This document shows positions 1-10,175 of a DNA stretch of 64,000 nt, piece by piece. The position numbers and the translations under genes were made by a program. This stretch comes from Brevibacillus choshinensis (GTDB taxonomy: Bacteria; Bacillota; Bacilli; Brevibacillales; Brevibacillaceae): positions 434,065-498,064 of the forward strand of contig NZ_LJJB01000013.1 of assembly GCF_001420695.1 (NCBI RefSeq), written 5' to 3'. The number at the start of each line of letters is the position of its first letter. Positions within the stretch are counted from its first letter, which is position 1. A model generated the notes under the pieces. The model did no database searches. It was not told the DNA's origin and was given only the letters and a program-made list of their open reading frames with translations.

Positions 1-81
1 TACGATTGGGCCAAACTGGCCGTGCAGACGGCTGATCAGTATCGACTTTTGAATACCGCTACAATGTGGGCTGCCACATAA
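1..81 (+). CDS. C-terminal end of a probable family 4 glycosyltransferase (partial)
   Basis: The first 26 codons are open and end in TAA; the gene starts before the window. The tail reads YDWAKLAVQTADQYRLL followed by a short extension. This resembles the common C-terminus of GT-B fold family 4 glycosyltransferases (a W..iA..t...Y pattern). It sits 28 bases before a sugar-nucleotide pyrophosphorylase-like gene and probably shares its operon, which supports a role in glycan synthesis. The family call rests on a very short stretch. Confidence 0.5.
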   Translation, partial: YDWAKLAVQTADQYRLLNTATMWAAT

Positions 82-109
82 AAGAGCAACCAAGAAGGAG
101 GAAGTATAG

Positions 110-2485
110 ATGAAGGCAGTGATCATGGCTGGCGGTAAAGGAACCCGTCTGCGCCCCTTGACATCCCACACTCCAAAACCGATGGTGCCGCTGTTAAATC
201 GGCCTTGCATGGAGTACACAATCGATCTGTTAAAAAAGCATGGTATTACGGAAATTGCCGTAACCCTGCAGTATTTGCCGGAAGCCATTCGCAATGAATT
301 TGGTGATGGCTCGCGATATGGGGTGTCACTGGTCTACTTTGATGAGACGACTCCCCTCGGAACGGCAGGCAGTGTAAAAAACTGCGCTGATTTTCTCGAC
401 GAGCGCTTTATCGTCATCAGCGGCGACACGTTGACAGACATTGATCTATCAGCGGCCATTCGCTTTCACGAAGAAAGGAAAGCACTCGCTACGCTGATTT
501 TGACACAAGTCGAGACGCCTTTGGAATTCGGGGTAGTGATGACCGACGAAAACGGACTTATTAATCGCTTTTTGGAAAAGCCGACCTGGGCAGAGGTGTT
601 CAGTGACACCGTTAACACGGGGATGTACGTATGTGAGCCAGAGGTGCTCTCTTATATAGAAAGTGATCGGGAAGTAGATTTCAGCAAGGAAGTGTTTCCT
701 TTCTTCCTACGCGAAGGCAAACCGATGTACGGGTATAAAGCCGAGGGGTATTGGTCCGATATTGGATCGCTGGAAGTCTATCGCCAAGCCCAATTTGATT
801 TGCTGGACGGCAAAGTTCAATTGGAGATCAAAGCGCAAGAAATCGCTCCCCGTATCTTCTTGGAGAGTCATGTGCGGATTGATTCTTCCGTGAGGCTGGA
901 AGGGCCCGTTTACATCGGGGAAAATGTACATTTGCAGGCTGGTGTCGGTATAGGTGCCTATTCGGTTCTCGGTACGAATACGGTTGTATCCTCGGGTACG
1001 AAGCTCTCTCAGGCGATCATTTGGGAGAACACGATGGTGGGGAAAAAGACGGAAATTACAGGGACCACGCTTTGCCGCAATGTGCGCATTGGTGAGTCCG
1101 TGATGCTGGGGGAAGGGGCCGTCATCGGTGACAATTGTCGACTATCGTCCAAGTCGATAGTGAAAGCTGGCGTCAAAATATGGCCAGACAAAGAGATCGG
1201 GGAGAGTGCTACCGTAACGACTTCCCTCATTTACGGAACGAAGCAGTCGAAAAATTTGTTTGGCACTCATGGGATCAAAGGCATCGGCAATGTGGAAATT
1301 ACGCCGGAATTCGTCACTAGACTCGCTGCTTCCTATGCATATTTACTACAAGCAGGCAGTCGGATTGCACTCTCGGCATGCTCGCATCCGTTTGCCCAGC
1401 TGCTCAAGCACAGCATCATGACGAGTCTCTGCTCGTCCGGGATTAATACGGTCGACTTTGGCATCGGCAATTCGCCACTGATGCGATATGGTGTGCGCGG
1501 CTTGCAGTGCGTAGGAGGCATCCATATTTATATGGCAGAGCCGGTGGAGGAAAAAGAGATCGTCATTCAGTTTGTCGATCATGATGGTTTGCCAGTATCG
1601 CGGGATATGGAGCGGAAAATTGAAAATGCGTATTGGCAGGAGACCTATGTGCGTACGTTGCACCACTTGGGAGAACTTCATGTGGAGCACCAAGTGCAAG
1701 AGGCGTATTTGCGTGCGTTAGCAGACCGAGTCGATGTGGCGAGCATTCAACGCCAGCGCTTCCAATTGCTAGTGGAGTGCGAGCCGCGGTTCATGCCGAC
1801 ATTTTTGGAGCCCCTCTTTCATTCCCTGGGAGTGACTGTACATTATGGTGCAATCCAGGAAGGTGTCAGCAAGCACGGCGCGGACCTCGGAGTTCGACTG
1901 GACAAAAATGGCGAGCAACTGGCACTATTCTCAGACCATGGAGAGAAATTGTCAGCTGAGCAGCTTATCGCCCTCCAACTATTGGCTTGCAGCGGCATCC
2001 ACAGCAAAATCGGGCTTCCGGTCAGTGCCCCTATGGAGCTGGAGCATCTCGCGCAGCTGTTGCAGCTGGAAGTAGTCCGGACGAAGGTAGCCCCACGAGC
2101 GATGATGGAAGTAGCCGCAGAAGAACGTTTCCATCCGATGTTTGATGCTGTCTATAGTCTGCTGCGGATTCTTTCCTATCTGTCGAGAGAAGAAAAGCCG
2201 CTGAGTGTTCTGCTCGAGCTTTTGCCCGCCTGCCATATGGAGAAAAAGATCGTGTTTTGCCCGTGGGCATCCAAAGGAAAAGTGATGCGAAAAATGATGG
2301 AAGAAAACAAAGGGAAACTGCTAGAGCTGGTAGACGGGATCAAGGTGTATGACGCCAATGGCTGGGTACTGATCTTGCCAGATACGGAAGATTCACACGT
2401 GAAAGTCATTTCCCAAGGAGCTACAGCAGAGACGGCAGTAACGCTCGCCTCTTCGTATGCGAAACGCATAGCGGAATATCAATAA
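110..2485 (+). CDS. Sugar-phosphate nucleotidyltransferase fused to a degenerate phosphomutase-like domain
   Basis: 791 residues, start ATG after GAAGGAGGA. Residues 1-230 are a nucleotidyltransferase domain with the start motif [18 protein letters not shown], which binds nucleotide and pyrophosphate. Residues about 250-360 form left-handed beta-helix repeats (hexapeptides such as [14 protein letters not shown]). From about 375 the protein follows the phosphohexomutase fold, beginning FGTHGIKG. The active-site serine loop (normally TASHNP) is replaced by [10 protein letters not shown], and the metal-binding DGD motif is not visible, so this half is probably not a mutase. Such fusions are usually annotated mannose-1-phosphate guanylyltransferase; the real sugar is not readable here. 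It is followed after 13 bases by a GH15 gene and then by an intact phosphomutase. Confidence 0.85.
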   Translation: MKAVIMAGGKGTRLRPLTSHTPKPMVPLLNRPCMEYTIDLLKKHGITEIAVTLQYLPEAIRNEFGDGSRYGVSLVYFDETTPLGTAGSVKNCADFLDERFIVISGDTLTDIDLSAAIRFHEERKALATLILTQVETPLEFGVVMTDENGLINRFLEKPTWAEVFSDTVNTGMYVCEPEVLSYIESDREVDFSKEVFPFFLREGKPMYGYKAEGYWSDIGSLEVYRQAQFDLLDGKVQLEIKAQEIAPRIFLESHVRIDSSVRLEGPVYIGENVHLQAGVGIGAYSVLGTNTVVSSGTKLSQAIIWENTMVGKKTEITGTTLCRNVRIGESVMLGEGAVIGDNCRLSSKSIVKAGVKIWPDKEIGESATVTTSLIYGTKQSKNLFGTHGIKGIGNVEITPEFVTRLAASYAYLLQAGSRIALSACSHPFAQLLKHSIMTSLCSSGINTVDFGIGNSPLMRYGVRGLQCVGGIHIYMAEPVEEKEIVIQFVDHDGLPVSRDMERKIENAYWQETYVRTLHHLGELHVEHQVQEAYLRALADRVDVASIQRQRFQLLVECEPRFMPTFLEPLFHSLGVTVHYGAIQEGVSKHGADLGVRLDKNGEQLALFSDHGEKLSAEQLIALQLLACSGIHSKIGLPVSAPMELEHLAQLLQLEVVRTKVAPRAMMEVAAEERFHPMFDAVYSLLRILSYLSREEKPLSVLLELLPACHMEKKIVFCPWASKGKVMRKMMEENKGKLLELVDGIKVYDANGWVLILPDTEDSHVKVISQGATAETAVTLASSYAKRIAEYQ

Positions 2486-2498
2486 AGGACGTGAAAGC

Positions 2499-4460
2499 AT
2501 GCCGAGACCGCTCGTGGTCGGAAACGGAAGACTGCTGATCAATTTTGACGACAGGCTTCACATGCGCGATCTCTATTATCCATATGTGGGGCAACTCAAT
2601 CATGTAGGTGGACACTTCAGCAAGCTGGGCGTGTGGGTACAGGGGCGATATTCCTGGCTGGATGAGGACGGGTGGAAGCGTACACTCGGTTATAGCAAGG
2701 AATCTCTCGTGACAGACGTCCATGCTCAGCATGAAGGCTTGGGCCTCTCTGTGCGGATATCAGACGGTGTGCATCAGCGAGATCCGATTTATTTGAAGAA
2801 AATTCGGGTGCGTAACCTTACCAGTGAAGCGCGAGAAGTCCGGTTGTTTTTTAACCACGATCTGAGCATCAATGAAACAGAAGTGGGAGATACCGCCGTC
2901 TACGATCCGATGCTGCGTACGGTGTACCACTATAAACGCAATGTGTACATCATGGTCAACGGCAAGACGCCAGAGGGTGGCATCGATCAGTACAGTGTCG
3001 GCATCAAGCGATTCAACTATGCCGAAGGGACCTGGCGAGATGCGGAGGATGGCATTCTTTCAGGGAATCCAATCGCGCAGGGGTCTGTTGATAGCACGAT
3101 CTCTTTTCGTTTAATGCTCGAACCACAAGGGGAAAAGTCCCTTGATTACTGGATGTGTATAGGCGATTCCTATGATGCCGTCAAAGGATTGAATCAATAC
3201 GTTCTGGAAAGTGACCCGGAACGATTGCTGAACCGCGTCGGAGTATACTGGCAACGCTGGGTGAACAAGGAAGAACGGGATTTTGCTGATTTGCCTGCGG
3301 AGGTCATTGAACTTTACAAGACCAGCTTGCTGCTAGTGCGGACCCAGATTGACCACAATGGGGCGATTTTGGCCGCCAACGATTCTGACATCCTCCAGTT
3401 CAATCGCGATCATTATAGCTACATGTGGCCACGAGATGGAGCTTTGATCGCCTGCGCGATGGCTAAGGCTGGCTACACAGGTACAGTCGCTCCCTTTTTC
3501 CGTTTCTGTGCCGATGCACTAAACGAAGAAGGGTATCTGCTGCACAAGTACAATCCGGATGGTTCCGTGGGCTCTAGCTGGCATCCGTACGTGGTTGATG
3601 GTGAAGTTCAGCTTCCTATTCAAGAGGATGAAACAGCGCTCGTGCTCCACGCTTTGTGGGAGCAGTACAAGAGCGGAAAGCAGCTCGAGGATTGCCAGGC
3701 GTTGTACCCGACTCTCGTTCGTCCAGCTGCACGCTTTTTACTCCAATATGTAGACCCCGTCTATCAGCTTCCTAAGCCGAGCTATGACTTGTGGGAGGAG
3801 CGCAGAGGAATCTTCACCTTTACCAGTGCGACTGTTTTTGCTGGTCTGAAGGCAGCGGCTCGTTTCGCTCAGTTGTTCGGGGACGATCGTCGCTACAAGC
3901 GCTATGACGAAGGTGCTGAGCGTATCCGGGAAGCAATGCTTGCCCATCTATACGATCCGGAAATCGGCAGGTTTTTACGCGGGATCTACATCCGTCAAGA
4001 TGGTCGTGTGGAAAAGGATTTTACGGTGGAAAGCAGTTTGTTCTCTGTTTTTGCCATGGGCGTTCTCCCTGTGGAAGATCCTCGTGTGACGAGCACGATG
4101 GAAGCCGTGAAGCGTAGTTTGCGCGTGGAGACCGAGGTTGGAGGCTTTGCGCGTTACCAGGGAGACTATTATTTCAAGAAATCGCACGACACAGCTAAGG
4201 TACCGGGCAATCCGTGGATCATTTGCACGTTGTGGGTCGCGGATTGGGAGATTGCCAAGGCGCGTTCGCTGGAGGAGCTGCAGGAGCCGAAAAGCAGGCT
4301 GTCCTGGGTCGTTCGCCATTCGCTGCAAAGCGGGGTGCTGTCCGAACAGCTCGATCCGTACACGGGTGCTCCCGTATCTGTCGCACCACTTACATGGTCG
4401 CATGCTACGTATGTCGCGACTGTATTGCGTTATTTGGAGAAAGTGAACGAGCTACGGTAA
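2499..4460 (+). CDS. Glycoside hydrolase family 15 protein (glucoamylase/trehalase-like)
   Basis: 653 residues with the two-part architecture of bacterial GH15: an N-terminal beta-sandwich (about 1-270) and an alpha/alpha barrel. Barrel motifs include YSYMWPRDGALIACAMAKAGY near residue 305 and LWEERRGIFTFTSA near 430, where the first Glu is the expected general acid. A later PGNPWIICTLWVADW motif is also typical. No signal peptide is visible, so it should act in the cytosol on an alpha-linked glucan or disaccharide. It sits 13 bases after the nucleotidyltransferase fusion and 17 bases before the phosphomutase, so it probably works on the same glycan or storage sugar. The substrate is unknown. 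Confidence 0.88.
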   Translation: MPRPLVVGNGRLLINFDDRLHMRDLYYPYVGQLNHVGGHFSKLGVWVQGRYSWLDEDGWKRTLGYSKESLVTDVHAQHEGLGLSVRISDGVHQRDPIYLKKIRVRNLTSEAREVRLFFNHDLSINETEVGDTAVYDPMLRTVYHYKRNVYIMVNGKTPEGGIDQYSVGIKRFNYAEGTWRDAEDGILSGNPIAQGSVDSTISFRLMLEPQGEKSLDYWMCIGDSYDAVKGLNQYVLESDPERLLNRVGVYWQRWVNKEERDFADLPAEVIELYKTSLLLVRTQIDHNGAILAANDSDILQFNRDHYSYMWPRDGALIACAMAKAGYTGTVAPFFRFCADALNEEGYLLHKYNPDGSVGSSWHPYVVDGEVQLPIQEDETALVLHALWEQYKSGKQLEDCQALYPTLVRPAARFLLQYVDPVYQLPKPSYDLWEERRGIFTFTSATVFAGLKAAARFAQLFGDDRRYKRYDEGAERIREAMLAHLYDPEIGRFLRGIYIRQDGRVEKDFTVESSLFSVFAMGVLPVEDPRVTSTMEAVKRSLRVETEVGGFARYQGDYYFKKSHDTAKVPGNPWIICTLWVADWEIAKARSLEELQEPKSRLSWVVRHSLQSGVLSEQLDPYTGAPVSVAPLTWSHATYVATVLRYLEKVNELR

Positions 4461-4477
4461 AGAGAGGGGAGAAGAAG

Positions 4478-5902
4478 ATGGGAGCGATCCGTTTCGGCAC
4501 GGATGGTTGGCGCGCTATTGTGGCTGACGAATTTACAATGGAAAACGTGCGGGTTGTCGCACAGGCGATTGCTTGCTATACGATAGAAATGGGGCAGCAG
4601 GAGCAAGCGATCCTAGTCGGTCATGACACCCGCTTTTTGGGGCGGCGATTCGCCGAGGAAGTCGTCCGTGTGTTCACAGCGAATCAAATCCGTACCTACC
4701 TTGTAAATGAAGCGGCGCCAACCCCTGCCGTAGCCTTTGGCGTCAAACATTTTGCCGCAAGCGGTGCCGTCATGATCACGGCCAGCCACAATCCGCCCGA
4801 ATACAACGGGATGAAGTACATTCCACATTACGCAGGCCCCGCTACACCTACGATTACGAAACGGCTAGAAGAATGGATTGCAAGAATTCAGCAGTCAGGA
4901 GAAGTGCGGACGATGTCGCTAGCAGAGGCGACAGCTCGCAAAATGCTCCAGGTAATCGTACTGCGTCCCCACTACGAAGCTCATTTACGAAGACTCGTCA
5001 ACATGGAGGCGCTGCGTCATTCTTCTCTCGAGGTCGTAGTGGACGCGATGCACGGAGCGGGCTTGGGATACGTGAGCAGACTGCTGACAGAAGCAGGAGT
5101 TAAAAACGTCGGCATTCGAGAGACACCGGATGCAGCGTTTGGGGGTGGGTTGCCTGAGCCGAATGACAAGCACCTGACTCTATTAAAGAATGAAGTAATC
5201 AGCCGTGGCGCTTCACTCGGGCTAGCAAATGACGGGGATGCTGATCGCTTCGGTGTCGTAGACCGCCTCGGTCAGTACATTCCTCCCAATGACGTTCTGG
5301 TGCTCCTGACCTATCACCTCATCAAAAACCGCAAGCTAACAGGAAGAATCGTCCGCACCGTGGCCACGACGCATCTGTTGGATCGGATGGCCGATGAGTA
5401 TGGACTGGAATTGGTAGAGACGCCAGTAGGCTTTAAATACATCGGGGAGCACATGCTGGAAGGGAACGTCTTGATTGGGGGCGAGGAGAGTGGGGGCGCG
5501 AGTATTCTCGGTCACATACCGGAAAAGGATGGCGTCCTGATCAACTTGCTGCTGGCCGAAATGTGTGCGGTCGAAGAGAAGGGGATTGACGAGATTTTGC
5601 GGGATGTGTACGATCTGTTTGGCGAGTTGTTCCATACACGTCTGGATATTCAGCTTCCGGAAAAGGATCGATGGATGAACGAGATGCTAACATACCCTCC
5701 AGCGAACATTGGACCTTTCCAAGTTCGGGAGGTCAATCGAGTAGACGGGATCAAGCTCATACTAGACGGCGGGCAGTGGGTGTTGATTCGTCCATCCGGT
5801 ACGGAGCCGCTCATTCGCATTTATTGTGAAGCGACCAGTGCAACCGCCCTAGAAAAGCTGAAAGACTCCATCCGCGATTGGTTTTTAGAGGTTAATGTGT
5901 AA
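4478..5902 (+). CDS. Phosphoglucomutase/phosphomannomutase family protein
   Basis: 474 residues. The ATG at 4478 after AGAGAGGGGA gives the family-typical N-terminus MGAIRFGTDGWRAIVADEF; the open frame extends upstream, but only as an overlap with the GH15 gene. All catalytic signatures are present: the phosphoserine loop TASHNPPEYNG near residue 98, metal-binding DGDADRF near 251, sugar-binding GGEESGG near 334 and phosphate-binding RPSGTEPLIRIY near 440. It interconverts hexose 1- and 6-phosphates and is the active mutase of this cluster, in contrast to the degenerate mutase domain encoded at 110-2485. A terminator follows. Confidence 0.92.
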   Translation: MGAIRFGTDGWRAIVADEFTMENVRVVAQAIACYTIEMGQQEQAILVGHDTRFLGRRFAEEVVRVFTANQIRTYLVNEAAPTPAVAFGVKHFAASGAVMITASHNPPEYNGMKYIPHYAGPATPTITKRLEEWIARIQQSGEVRTMSLAEATARKMLQVIVLRPHYEAHLRRLVNMEALRHSSLEVVVDAMHGAGLGYVSRLLTEAGVKNVGIRETPDAAFGGGLPEPNDKHLTLLKNEVISRGASLGLANDGDADRFGVVDRLGQYIPPNDVLVLLTYHLIKNRKLTGRIVRTVATTHLLDRMADEYGLELVETPVGFKYIGEHMLEGNVLIGGEESGGASILGHIPEKDGVLINLLLAEMCAVEEKGIDEILRDVYDLFGELFHTRLDIQLPEKDRWMNEMLTYPPANIGPFQVREVNRVDGIKLILDGGQWVLIRPSGTEPLIRIYCEATSATALEKLKDSIRDWFLEVNV

Positions 5903-5910
5903 GAAATGGA

Positions 5911-5949
5911 GAAGAACCCGCTGAATTTGCGTGGTTCTTTCTTTTTTTT
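5911..5949 (+). terminator. Rho-independent terminator after the phosphomutase gene
   Basis: AAGAACC (5912-5918) pairs with GGTTCTT (5933-5939), with an inner CGC/GCG pairing, followed by a run of T. It closes the glycan cluster. Confidence 0.8.
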
Positions 5950-6011
5950 AAAATTGCCTTTTGCTAGAATCAAAAGAGTAGAAGTCGCTGACGAAGAAGA
6001 GATGAGGTCCT

Positions 6012-6653
6012 ATGCGTATTGATCAACACGTACTGCAAAGTTTTTTACAAGAGGTCAAGGTCGAAAGCCAATCACCTGATGATCCTGTCGTCGTCTTGCA
6101 TACACCATACCCGTGGGAATTAGTCGGAACGGGCAATTATGCCGCCGTTTTTGCCCATCCTGACTATCCGAGCCTCGTGATCAAGCTGTACGCGCCAGGT
6201 CGCCCAGGCTGGGAACAAGAAGTAGAGGTGTATCACAAACTGGGAGAGACCCGTTCCTTTCCGATCTGCTATCATTCAGAGGAAGGCTACCTGGTGCTCA
6301 AACGGATCAATGGCATCTCTTTGTTTGACTGTATCCGTTTTGGGATTCCGATCTTACCTCAAGTCATAGAGGACGTAGAGGAAGCACTCTCGGAGGCCAG
6401 GAGGAAAGGGCTGTTTCCCCATGATGTTCACGGGAAAAACGTGCTGATGGATCAAGGACGGGGATATTTGATTGATGTCTCGGATTATTACAAAAATATT
6501 CCAGACAGCAAATGGAAGGATTTACGTAAGGCGTATTACCGCATTTACCTCCCATTCTTGAAGGATCGAGGGTGGAAAATCCCGCTTTGGGTGCTGGATG
6601 CCGTACGTAAAGGCTACCGATGGTATAAAAAGGGAAGGCGCTTGTTCAAGTAA
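6012..6653 (+). CDS. Small protein-kinase-like protein (YrzF-like)
   Basis: 213 residues. The sequence shows a minimal kinase fold: a glycine-containing loop (VGTGNYAAVFAH), a lysine in VIKLYAPG, a catalytic-loop-like HDVHGKNVLM near residue 137-146, and a DFG-equivalent in LIDVSDYYK near 155. These match small RIO/lipopolysaccharide-kinase-like proteins of Bacilli such as YrzF. The C-terminus is very basic (KGYRWYKKGRRLFK). The target is unknown. It is a single gene between a terminator and lspA, on the same strand. Confidence 0.75.
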   Translation: MRIDQHVLQSFLQEVKVESQSPDDPVVVLHTPYPWELVGTGNYAAVFAHPDYPSLVIKLYAPGRPGWEQEVEVYHKLGETRSFPICYHSEEGYLVLKRINGISLFDCIRFGIPILPQVIEDVEEALSEARRKGLFPHDVHGKNVLMDQGRGYLIDVSDYYKNIPDSKWKDLRKAYYRIYLPFLKDRGWKIPLWVLDAVRKGYRWYKKGRRLFK

Positions 6654-6726
6654 TACCACTGTGGTAAAATGTACATTTGACATTGTGTCGCTAGGCTGAT
6701 CGAGTCAGACGAAGGAGGACATCCCA

Positions 6727-7176
6727 TTGTATTATCTCATTGCTGCAGTCATTATCGCGCTTGATCAGTGGACCAAGCAGCTGGTTGTCAAACATATGGA
6801 ACGAGGAGAATCGATTCCTCTCATTGCAGACGTTTTTCATCTTACGTCCCATCGGAATATGGGAGCTGCATTTGGTATTTTGCAAAATCAACGTTGGTTA
6901 TTTATCGTCATCACGCTTGCGGTTGTGATCGGGATCGTCTATTCCCTCATTCGGATCGGAAAGAAACAACCACGCGTGTCGCTGGCTCTGTCGCTCGTAT
7001 TGGGTGGAGCAGTCGGTAATTTCATCGACCGTGTGGCAACAGGTCAGGTCGTAGATTTCCTCGACTTTACGCTGATCAATTTTCCGATTTTCAACGTGGC
7101 TGACATGGCCATTACGATTGGTGTTGCGATTTTGCTGTTAGACGTATTGCTCGAAGGAAGAAAGAACTCTCGGTAA
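6727..7176 (+). CDS. lspA: Signal peptidase II (lipoprotein signal peptidase)
   Basis: 149 residues, TTG start chosen because GAAGGAGG lies 8 bases upstream. Four membrane segments are visible. The conserved blocks NMGAAFGILQNQ, GAVGNFIDRVATGQVVDFLDF and FNVADMAI carry the two catalytic aspartates of this aspartyl protease, which removes the signal peptide from prolipoproteins in the membrane. It precedes an RluD-type synthase and, further on, the pyr operon, as in Bacillus. Confidence 0.95.
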   Translation: MYYLIAAVIIALDQWTKQLVVKHMERGESIPLIADVFHLTSHRNMGAAFGILQNQRWLFIVITLAVVIGIVYSLIRIGKKQPRVSLALSLVLGGAVGNFIDRVATGQVVDFLDFTLINFPIFNVADMAITIGVAILLLDVLLEGRKNSR

Positions 7177-7240
7177 TGGAAACCACCATTTTCGATGATA
7201 CTAGCGTTAGTTTTAACAGTAATTTGATGAGGAGACTTAC

Positions 7241-8170
7241 ATGAACGACACGCAATTATTTGAACGTTACGATTGGGCGGCAGATTCAACGGACAACAGC
7301 GAACGGATCGACAAATATATTACTCAGCAAAATGAGGATTGGTCCCGCTCGCAGGTACAGGCGTGGATCAAGGAAGGTCGCGTCACAGTCAATGGAGAAG
7401 CCGTAAAAAACAACTACAAGCTGCAAGAGGACGACGAAATCACCTTGCGAGTCCCACCACCAAAGGAAATGGCGATCAAGCCAGAGGCCATGTCTTTGGA
7501 CATCGTGTATGAAGACTCGGATGTCGTGGTCGTCAACAAACCCCGTGGTCTGGTGGTGCACCCTGCGCCTGGACATTACAGTGGGACACTGGTAAATGGA
7601 CTTCTCGCGCACTGCAAGGATTTGTCTGGTATCAACGGTGTATTGCGTCCGGGGATCGTGCATCGCATTGACAAAGATACGTCCGGCATCTTGATGGTCG
7701 CCAAAAATGACAAGGCTCATATGGGTCTTGCGGAACAGCTAAAGGAGCATACCGTCAATCGTACGTACGTAGCGATTGTGCACGGCGTGATTCCACACGA
7801 AATGGGTACCATCGATGCTCCCATTGGACGCGATCCTAAGAATCGTCAGCAAATGGCTGTCGTATTTGAGAACAGCAAGCCGGCCGTTACGCATTTTATC
7901 GTACTGGAGAGGTTCAAAGAGTATACGATGGTTGAGCTCAAGCTGGAAACGGGACGGACGCATCAGATTCGCGTTCACATGAAATACATCGGGTACCCGT
8001 TGGCGGGCGACCCTAAATACGGTATGAAGAATACACTGGAGCTGGATGGTCAAGCGTTGCATGCCAAGACACTGGGCTTCACGCATCCGAGGACGGGCGA
8101 GCACCTGGAATTCGAAGCCCCACTGCCCGGGGATCTGACAGACATCATTTCATTCCTCAAACAAGCGTAA
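7241..8170 (+). CDS. Ribosomal large-subunit pseudouridine synthase, RluD/RluA family (YlyB-like)
   Basis: 309 residues. An S4 RNA-binding domain covers about residues 15-85 (SRSQVQAWIKEGRVTVNGE) and is followed by the RluA-type catalytic domain with HRIDKDTSGILMVAKND, containing the catalytic aspartate, and the later GRTHQIRVHMKYIGYPLAGD. It should convert specific uridines in rRNA to pseudouridine. Its location between lspA and pyrR matches ylyB of Bacillus, although here two extra genes separate it from pyrR. Confidence 0.93.
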   Translation: MNDTQLFERYDWAADSTDNSERIDKYITQQNEDWSRSQVQAWIKEGRVTVNGEAVKNNYKLQEDDEITLRVPPPKEMAIKPEAMSLDIVYEDSDVVVVNKPRGLVVHPAPGHYSGTLVNGLLAHCKDLSGINGVLRPGIVHRIDKDTSGILMVAKNDKAHMGLAEQLKEHTVNRTYVAIVHGVIPHEMGTIDAPIGRDPKNRQQMAVVFENSKPAVTHFIVLERFKEYTMVELKLETGRTHQIRVHMKYIGYPLAGDPKYGMKNTLELDGQALHAKTLGFTHPRTGEHLEFEAPLPGDLTDIISFLKQA

Positions 8171-8185
8171 GGACGGGGTGTTCGG

Positions 8186-8590
8186 ATGTTGAAAAAACTG
8201 GCGCATGTGACGCTGTATGTGCGTGACTGCGAAGAAGCGCTGTGTTTTTATACGGAAAAGCTCGGCTTTGAAAAACGCATGGACTCTCGAATGGACAATG
8301 GTTCCCGTTGGCTCACCATTGGGTTGCCTGATCAGGAGCTGGAAATCGTTTTGCACGATCCAACTCACTGGCACAGTGAAGAGGTAGCGGAGCAGATGCT
8401 GGCCCAAGTGGGGAAAAACCCCATGTGGGTGTGGGAGACTGACGACTTCTATGCCACCTACGAAACCTTTCGTCAAAAAGGCGTGACCTTTCTAGGTGAG
8501 CCACGTGACGTCATGTACGGGACCGAGGCTGTTTTTACAGACCTTTATGGAAATCAATATTTGTTGCTGCAGGCCGTATCCTTCGCGTAG
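8186..8590 (+). CDS. VOC-family (glyoxalase/dioxygenase superfamily) protein
   Basis: 134 residues with the vicinal-oxygen-chelate pattern: LKKLAHVTLYVRDCEEALCFYTEKLGFEK at the start and VFTDLYGNQYLLLQ at the end, corresponding to the two beta-alpha-beta-beta-beta modules of one domain. RBS GGACGGGG precedes the ATG and it lies 15 bases after the pseudouridine synthase gene, so cotranscription is likely. The substrate cannot be told from sequence. Confidence 0.8.
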   Translation: MLKKLAHVTLYVRDCEEALCFYTEKLGFEKRMDSRMDNGSRWLTIGLPDQELEIVLHDPTHWHSEEVAEQMLAQVGKNPMWVWETDDFYATYETFRQKGVTFLGEPRDVMYGTEAVFTDLYGNQYLLLQAVSFA

Positions 8591-8615
8591 CTACATAAAC
8601 GACGGGGGATTGGAA

Positions 8616-8663
8616 AACGCTAGGGAAGATTGATTACTATCATCCTTGGCGTTTTTTCTTTTG
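8616..8663 (+). terminator. Rho-independent terminator after the VOC gene
   Basis: AAAACGC with adjacent bases pairs with GGCGTTTT across the loop, followed by TTTTTTC. Confidence 0.75.
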
Positions 8664-8710
8664 CCTGATGAAGATGGGGAATCTGTTAAGTCGAGGAGGA
8701 GGAGGTTCGT

Positions 8711-10078
8711 ATGCGCAAAAGATGGAAAGCGTGGGCGAGTATCGCCAGCATCGTTAGCGTGCTTGCGGCAGGGGGAGGACAAGTGTATGCGAAGGAACAG
8801 TCCGAACAGCCTTTACGAGTAAGTCAGGAAGCCGTTCCTGCGAAGATTGCCTTTACTCGCCAAGATCATCTATGGCTGTTGGATGCCCGGATACCAGGTG
8901 CCAAGCCGAAGCAAGTCGAGAAGGATGGCTTGGATCAAATTGTCGGGTGGTCAAAGGACGGGGAATGGCTGTTGTTCTTGAAATATAAAGGGAGCGATAC
9001 CTATTCGGCACCAGGCTACTTGTGGGCAGTCAAGACAGACGGAAGCGGGGCTTTCCAGATCGATGATCGACCTGTCATGGACCAGCCAAAATGGTCTCCT
9101 GTGGACAAAAAAATTGCGTATTTCGTCCAGACAGGGAGTGCAGAAGATCCCAAGCCTTTCTTCGTGATCAAGGAAATCAAGGACAATCAGGCGGTTGAGG
9201 TGCATGCAACAAAGGAAGTCGACTTTGTAGATTTTTCCTGGATGCCGGATGGGAAGCAGCTTCTGGTATCGACATCTGCTGCAAAGGATAGCGCCATGAA
9301 TTTGGTTCTTCGAGAGTTGACGGGGAAAACAGTCGCCACCTATCCCATTGCTGCACCACCAAATGTAGAGGAAGGTATCTACGCTTGGGCAGCGAGAGCG
9401 ATGTCCATCTCCCCGGATGGTGCTCACGTCGGCTATTATTTGCAGTACAACTCTGCTTCCTTGTCAGCGGATGGTGTTCCCATAGAGCTATTTGATTTGA
9501 GTCAGCCCAACAAGAAACCGGTAGAGCTGGGGACGGGGCTGATACATCCGCAATGGCTCCGCTGGTCGCCGGATGGCAGACAGCTCGCCTTTATCGATGG
9601 GACCGATCGGATGGCGACTTACAACAAGCATTTGAATCTGGCTGATCCCAGCGGCAAGGTCGTCTCCGATAGCCCAAAGGACAGCGTGGACACGATGCCT
9701 ACATGGACGACGGCAGCCCCGTATTCCCTGTTCTTCACTCGGGGAAAGGGAACGGAATATCACTATGATCCGCAAAAAGTGATGGTCCCCAGTCAGCGGA
9801 TCTGGCAGCAGGAAGCTGGAGAGCCAGCCAAACAGGTTACTCATGGTACGATGCTTACAGCCGATTATTTTCCGTATCCATCGCCTGACGGAAAGCAGCT
9901 TTTCTTTGTGCGGGTCGACCAAGCACAGAAAGGTTCCCTGTACTTGTCGGTGCAAGGAAAAGAAACGGAAATACTACGCGATGTGACTGGCGATATCGGC
10001 TACTATGCCAACTATCTTCCGCAATGGATCAACGTGTATTGGGAGAGCAAACCAACCGCAGCGAGCTTGTCGAAATAA
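8711..10078 (+). CDS. Secreted TolB-like beta-propeller (PD40/WD40-type) protein
   Basis: 455 residues. It begins with a basic n-region and hydrophobic core ending at VYA-KEQ, a typical signal peptide. The mature part has repeated propeller blades with the TolB/PD40 signature, for example SPDGAHVGYY, WSPDGRQLAFIDG and SPDGKQLFFVRVD. It is likely exported to the cell envelope or medium; no catalytic motif is visible, so a binding role is likely. RBS GAGGAGGAGG decides the ATG. It stands between lspA-ylyB and the pyr leader, an insertion relative to the Bacillus order. Confidence 0.75.
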   Translation: MRKRWKAWASIASIVSVLAAGGGQVYAKEQSEQPLRVSQEAVPAKIAFTRQDHLWLLDARIPGAKPKQVEKDGLDQIVGWSKDGEWLLFLKYKGSDTYSAPGYLWAVKTDGSGAFQIDDRPVMDQPKWSPVDKKIAYFVQTGSAEDPKPFFVIKEIKDNQAVEVHATKEVDFVDFSWMPDGKQLLVSTSAAKDSAMNLVLRELTGKTVATYPIAAPPNVEEGIYAWAARAMSISPDGAHVGYYLQYNSASLSADGVPIELFDLSQPNKKPVELGTGLIHPQWLRWSPDGRQLAFIDGTDRMATYNKHLNLADPSGKVVSDSPKDSVDTMPTWTTAAPYSLFFTRGKGTEYHYDPQKVMVPSQRIWQQEAGEPAKQVTHGTMLTADYFPYPSPDGKQLFFVRVDQAQKGSLYLSVQGKETEILRDVTGDIGYYANYLPQWINVYWESKPTAASLSK

Positions 10079-10175
10079 GGTCTTGATCTGATCGCTCACA
10101 TTCGAGTTTTTTAGTATAAATAAACTTTTGGATGGAGTTAAATAAAATTATTAATAAAAATTGTCCCGTATTGCG

